Shown piece by piece: positions 61,141 through 64,000 of a stretch of DNA of 64,000 bases (position 1 is the stretch's first letter; every line of letters starts with the position of its first letter). This DNA comes from Gabonibacter massiliensis. Its GTDB lineage: Bacteria; Bacteroidota; Bacteroidia; Bacteroidales; Marinifilaceae. The translations under genes were made by a program, and so were the position numbers. The notes under the pieces are model-generated. The model did no database searches. It worked only from the letters and a program-made list of their open reading frames with translations, and had not been told where the DNA came from. The stretch spans positions 1,054,001 through 1,118,000 of the forward strand of contig LN913013.1 of NCBI GenBank assembly GCA_001487125.1. The letters run 5' to 3'.

Positions 61141-62023
61141 TAATCGCTTCTATTTCAAAAAGTTCATCAAAATCGAGCTCAAAAACAGCAAAAGCTTTTT
61201 CCGCGGGAGAGAACGACTCCGGAATATGCTTTTTCATGTAATCCCGGTTCGATTCTTTGAGTTTTATCCTCCATCCTTTCCCGGATTCATCCCTCAAATA
61301 AAAACACATATCGTTTTTATCTCCCGTTCGGAAACGGCGTGTTCCCGGCGTGCAACCCGTGACAAACATAAATCCATCAACCAAACAATTCTCCATCCCG
61401 GCCGTCAATGTATAACGAACTATATCCTGCTGCCTATCATATAACTGCTGCATGATTCTTGCGGCCCCCATAACCCCGAGGGCTAATCCGGGACAGATAT
61501 GTCCATGTAATTGAGCCGATTGCAAAAGCAATTCCTTTAAATTATTACTCATAATGTTACGAACGATATCAATGCGGGGAGAATCAACCCGTATGGTTTT
61601 ATGTATATTTTCCTGATCATAGACAGAAGTATCACAAGATTTGATGTCAACCACGGGAGAACCGTTTAAAGCATCTATTCCTTCTATATACAGCCTATTC
61701 CCTTCACGTTTCATAAGTTTTACTGTCGTTACTCCCAGATGGTTCGGACGATTAGGCGAACGACTGGCAAATACTCCCTTTGTTTCTCCCGTCCGTATTT
61801 TACCCGTTAGATGAATATCATGATTCTGATGAAAGTAAAAAACGATATCTAAGTAACGGCAAGTTTCAATTTTATCTAACCCATCCCCGTATTCCGGAAG
61901 AATCTCGATGACGGAAGCCTCCTGTTTTATTTGCTCAGGAACCTGATCCGTCGTGCATTTATTGGACACGTAACCAATCGGTTGTAACACAATCATAAGT
62001 ATAAACATTAATAAATTCGACAT
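61133..62023 (-). CDS. TsaA/TrmO-like domain fused to FmdE-like domain
   Basis: 296 residues. The N-terminal ~150 residues are a TsaA/TrmO-like beta-barrel (LQPIGYVSNKCTTDQV; GVFASRSPNRPNHLGVTTVKL), the fold that methylates t6A37 in tRNA. The C-terminal ~140 residues are an FmdE-like domain: HGHICPGLALGVMGAARIM, a Cys-rich zinc site with C-V and later TGCTPGTRRF. FmdE-family proteins are associated with tungsten/molybdenum formylmethanofuran dehydrogenase and, in other bacteria, with metal-linked ABC loci. The start is ATG 62023, 2 bp after the ATPase stop; ATG 61996 is an alternative. Co-transcription with a FecCD-type transporter suggests a cofactor or metal role. Confidence 0.85.
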   Translation of the reverse strand: MSNLLMFILMIVLQPIGYVSNKCTTDQVPEQIKQEASVIEILPEYGDGLDKIETCRYLDIVFYFHQNHDIHLTGKIRTGETKGVFASRSPNRPNHLGVTTVKLMKREGNRLYIEGIDALNGSPVVDIKSCDTSVYDQENIHKTIRVDSPRIDIVRNIMSNNLKELLLQSAQLHGHICPGLALGVMGAARIMQQLYDRQQDIVRYTLTAGMENCLVDGFMFVTGCTPGTRRFRTGDKNDMCFYLRDESGKGWRIKLKESNRDYMKKHIPESFSPAEKAFAVFELDFDELFEIEAINN

Positions 62024-62025
62024 AA

Positions 62026-62784
62026 TTAACTATTTTGCGGTATAATACAAATACAATCTTTATGATGGAGTACTTCAACCTGAATATCATACAGATTCTC
62101 AATGTTCTTCGGCGTATACACGGATTTTGGACCAAAAGCGAACACAGTCCCCCGTTTCAACATCAACGCTTTATTACAAAAACGAGCGGCCATATTCACA
62201 TCGTGAATGGTAATGACAACTGTTATTCCTTCTGCCGAGAGTTGTTGCAAAAGATTCATCACTTTCATCTGGTGATTAATATCCAGATTGGCGATCGGTT
62301 CATCCAGCAGCAAAATGGAAGGCTGCTGTGCCAAGGCTCTGGCAATGAATACGCGTTGTTGCTGTCCGCCGCTCAACGTATCCATATTTCTCATCGCTAT
62401 CGGTTCCAGTTCCAAACGGGAAAGCAGACCGGCAACGATCTCCAGATCACCGGAAGAGGGTCTTCCCTTGATATAAGGTTTCCTACCCAACAATACGGTA
62501 TCAAAAACATTTATTCCCATGGTGTTCTCTTCGGACTGAGGAATATAGGCCATCAGTCGGGACAATTCACGAGAAGAGATCCGAGCTAAAGACCGTCCTC
62601 CTATCTCTATCTTGCCCTCATCCACTTTTAATATTCCATTCAGGCATTTCAGCAAAGTACTCTTGCCCGAACCGTTCTGACCTATAATAGCAATCATATC
62701 TCCCGAATCCACGTCGAAAGTCACATTCCTCAAAGCCCATACGCCATTATAATGAAACGATATATTTTTTGTTTCTATTCGCAT
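62026..62784 (-). CDS. ABC transporter ATP-binding protein (FecE/FhuC/BtuD type)
   Basis: 252 residues. Walker A is IIGQNGSGKSTLLKCL, the ABC signature LSGGQQQRVFIARALAQ, Walker B PSILLLDEPIANLDI and the switch TIHDVNMA. It energises import of siderophore-iron, haem, cobalamin or a similar cofactor through the FecCD permease encoded 10 bp upstream with overlapping stop and start. The substrate is not determined by the ATPase. The TsaA-FmdE fusion follows 2 bp later. Confidence 0.94.
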   Translation of the reverse strand: MRIETKNISFHYNGVWALRNVTFDVDSGDMIAIIGQNGSGKSTLLKCLNGILKVDEGKIEIGGRSLARISSRELSRLMAYIPQSEENTMGINVFDTVLLGRKPYIKGRPSSGDLEIVAGLLSRLELEPIAMRNMDTLSGGQQQRVFIARALAQQPSILLLDEPIANLDINHQMKVMNLLQQLSAEGITVVITIHDVNMAARFCNKALMLKRGTVFAFGPKSVYTPKNIENLYDIQVEVLHHKDCICIIPQNS

Positions 62785-63839
62785 GACGTTCTCCTCCGGA
62801 TTAATAGAAATAAAAACAAAGGAACCCCCAGAAATGAAGTCAATATCCCGACCGGTAAAATAACAGGAGAAATGATCGTACGGGCGACCGTGTCACATAA
62901 CAATAGAAATACACCTCCGAATACGGCAGAACCGGTGATCAGAAACTCCTCGTTATTGCCTATGCACTTTCTCACGATATGGGGGACGACAAGGCCCACG
63001 AAAGCAATAACACCGAAAAACGAAACAGCGACAGCCGTACATAGAGACGTGACCACTAATCCGACAATCCGGATTTTTTGGGGCTGCACCCCCATACTTC
63101 GGGCATAATCATCCCCTGATCTCAAAACTTTGTAATCCCATCGCTTTAAATAAAAGTAAAGAAGGGCAGGAATCAAAGCCGCTGTCATGAAAATCAGTTT
63201 ATACCAATCCCCCCGTCCTAAATCTCCAAAACTCCAAAAAACGATAGAAGCCAGTTGAACATTATTCGCCAAATATTGCATCACGGCGATACCTGCTCCG
63301 AACAGAGAGTTGATAATGACCCCCGAAAGAATAATGGTCTCTACGGAAGCCCTTTTTATTTGGGCCAAAAGTAATATAATGGCTAAACCCAAAAGGCTTC
63401 CTAAAAAAGCCGAAAAAGTAATCGTGTAAGGATTGCTAATCAAAAATAGATCCGAAGAACGGGCAATTTCACTACCTGCCTCTAAAAAAACAATTCCGAA
63501 AGAGGCTCCAAAAGCTGCCGCATTCGATATTCCCAAAGTATAAGGGGATGCCAACGGATTCCTCAGTAAAATCTGCATGATCGCTCCCGACATAGAAAGA
63601 ATAATCCCGGTAATCACAGCAGCCAAAATTCTCGGTAAACGGATATTAATCAAAATTTGCCGATTAAGCGAAGTCCCTTCCCCCCGTAGTAAAGCTACAA
63701 TATCTTCCCAACCTATCCGATGAGCCCCGGCAATCATAGCTATTCCCCCGATGAGAATCAGTAAAACAAACAGGAAAAAGATAAATTTCTTATTCCTGTT
63801 CCGGTATCCTTTATATTGCTTCAAAACATTTGGATTCAT
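62775..63839 (-). CDS. FecCD-family ABC transporter permease
   Basis: 354 residues with about 10 membrane segments, of the FecCD/BtuC permease family. Motifs: LRLPRILAAVITGIILSMSGAIMQILLRNPLASPYTLGISNAAAFGA and GVIAFVGLVVPHIVRKCIGN. Serves siderophore, haem, cobalamin or, in some clades, molybdate/tungstate or other metal-chelate import. Start and stop overlap with the upstream substrate-binding protein gene (ATGA) and with the ATPase gene, giving a compact operon. Confidence 0.95.
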   Translation of the reverse strand: MNPNVLKQYKGYRNRNKKFIFFLFVLLILIGGIAMIAGAHRIGWEDIVALLRGEGTSLNRQILINIRLPRILAAVITGIILSMSGAIMQILLRNPLASPYTLGISNAAAFGASFGIVFLEAGSEIARSSDLFLISNPYTITFSAFLGSLLGLAIILLLAQIKRASVETIILSGVIINSLFGAGIAVMQYLANNVQLASIVFWSFGDLGRGDWYKLIFMTAALIPALLYFYLKRWDYKVLRSGDDYARSMGVQPQKIRIVGLVVTSLCTAVAVSFFGVIAFVGLVVPHIVRKCIGNNEEFLITGSAVFGGVFLLLCDTVARTIISPVILPVGILTSFLGVPLFLFLLIRRRTSCE

Positions 63840-64000
63840 CGCTCTTTATCGAATATATTCTGATAATCTCCCCAATGTTTACGCAAAACGGTACCCACAG
63901 GTTTTCCCACGAAACGGGTTAAAATCTCATTTGCCTTGCCGGAAATGGAAATATCTTTAAACCGGTCGGGAAAAAGCACCTTTCCAGCATACCAGGCATT
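63836..64000 (-). CDS. ABC transporter substrate-binding protein, C-terminal part (runs off the window)
   Basis: 54 codons from the window edge to a TGA overlapping the permease start. The fragment begins NAWYAGKVLFPDRFKDISIS, matching the 'aWYAGKiLyPerF.di' C-terminal motif of helical-backbone metal/siderophore/cobalamin binding proteins. It is the first gene of the ABC cluster in the part visible here, and its N-terminus, and with it the ligand-binding clues, lies outside. Confidence 0.85.
   Translation of the reverse strand, partial: NAWYAGKVLFPDRFKDISISGKANEILTRFVGKPVGTVLRKHWGDYQNIFDKER

Noticed and set aside
1-64000. tRNA or rRNA genes
   Set aside because: I looked through the intergenic gaps for cloverleaf arms and conserved rRNA segments and found none; a covariance-model search would be needed to exclude small RNAs.

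Overview
The window looks like the chromosome of an anaerobic gut Bacteroidota of the order Bacteroidales. An Odoribacter-like genus is my best guess, but it rests on gene content and not on a marker-gene comparison. The supporting signs are: many promoters of the Bacteroidota type (TTTG / about 19 bp / TAnnTTTG) and no clear Shine-Dalgarno sites; the lineage-typical fusions MurF-Alr and SecD-SecF; GldH; CarboxypepD_reg-type TonB receptors; and a redox set built on ferredoxin, 2-oxoacid:ferredoxin oxidoreductase and [FeFe]-hydrogenase. I see no rRNA, tRNA, CRISPR array, prophage or intact insertion sequence.

Layout. 0-2.3 kb: Hsp15-like S4 protein (partial), pth, rplY, then an 8-Cys ferredoxin. 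2.3-8.4 kb: 5-formyl-THF cyclo-ligase, NAD synthetase, a Crp/Fnr regulator, recX, prmC, cardiolipin synthase. 8.4-12.2 kb: MurF-Alr fusion and a secreted M64 peptidase. 12.5-19.9 kb: a sensor kinase divergent from a tightly overlapping operon (GT2, DUF4922 HIT-like protein, SpoIID, AmpG-like MFS) that looks like cell-wall recycling. 20-30.3 kb: nucleoside transporter, 5'-nucleotidase lipoprotein, an internally duplicated lipoprotein paired with a TonB receptor, metG. 30.5-36.7 kb: a 188-bp tandem repeat, then an S66-family protein, a C26-M19 peptidase fusion, NUDIX, gldH, trmB, mnmA. 36.9-43.9 kb: ddl, a MATE exporter, mdh, a low-GC lipoprotein pair, a retropepsin-like protein. 44-47 kb: secDF. 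47.2-52.0 kb: a five-gene hydrogen locus. 52.2-57.6 kb: a CPA2 antiporter, CorA, catalase with a small upstream ORF. 58-61 kb: korA-korB. 61-64 kb: a FecCD-type metal or cofactor ABC transporter ending in a TsaA-FmdE fusion.

How the parts work together. The hydrogen locus contains two copies of a 'small Cys-rich thioredoxin-like ferredoxin + H-cluster protein' module, separated by a SpoIIE/PP2C phosphatase. One H-cluster protein looks catalytic (group B-like) and the other looks sensory (PAS domain, Ala in place of the proton-relay Cys). This suggests that H2 or redox state is read out through protein dephosphorylation. KorAB and the small ferredoxin can supply the reduced ferredoxin that such a hydrogenase would use. 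Several genes bear on peptidoglycan synthesis or salvage: murF-alr, ddl, SpoIID, the AmpG-like carrier, the S66 protein and the C26-M19 fusion.

The strongest unexplained structure is a dispersed two-armed intergenic element. It consists of tandem octamers GATTNNNN, a centre close to GGATTAAAATCGAATC, and then tandem AATCNNNN octamers or AATYTAC heptamers. It sits mainly at the 3' ends of genes, especially between convergent pairs, and in places supplies the stop codon or the last codons. Other points worth a look are the loss of the glutaminase Cys in NadE, the loss of the nucleophile Ser in the S66 protein, and a set of ATCCG-NNN-CGGAT sites upstream of catalase.
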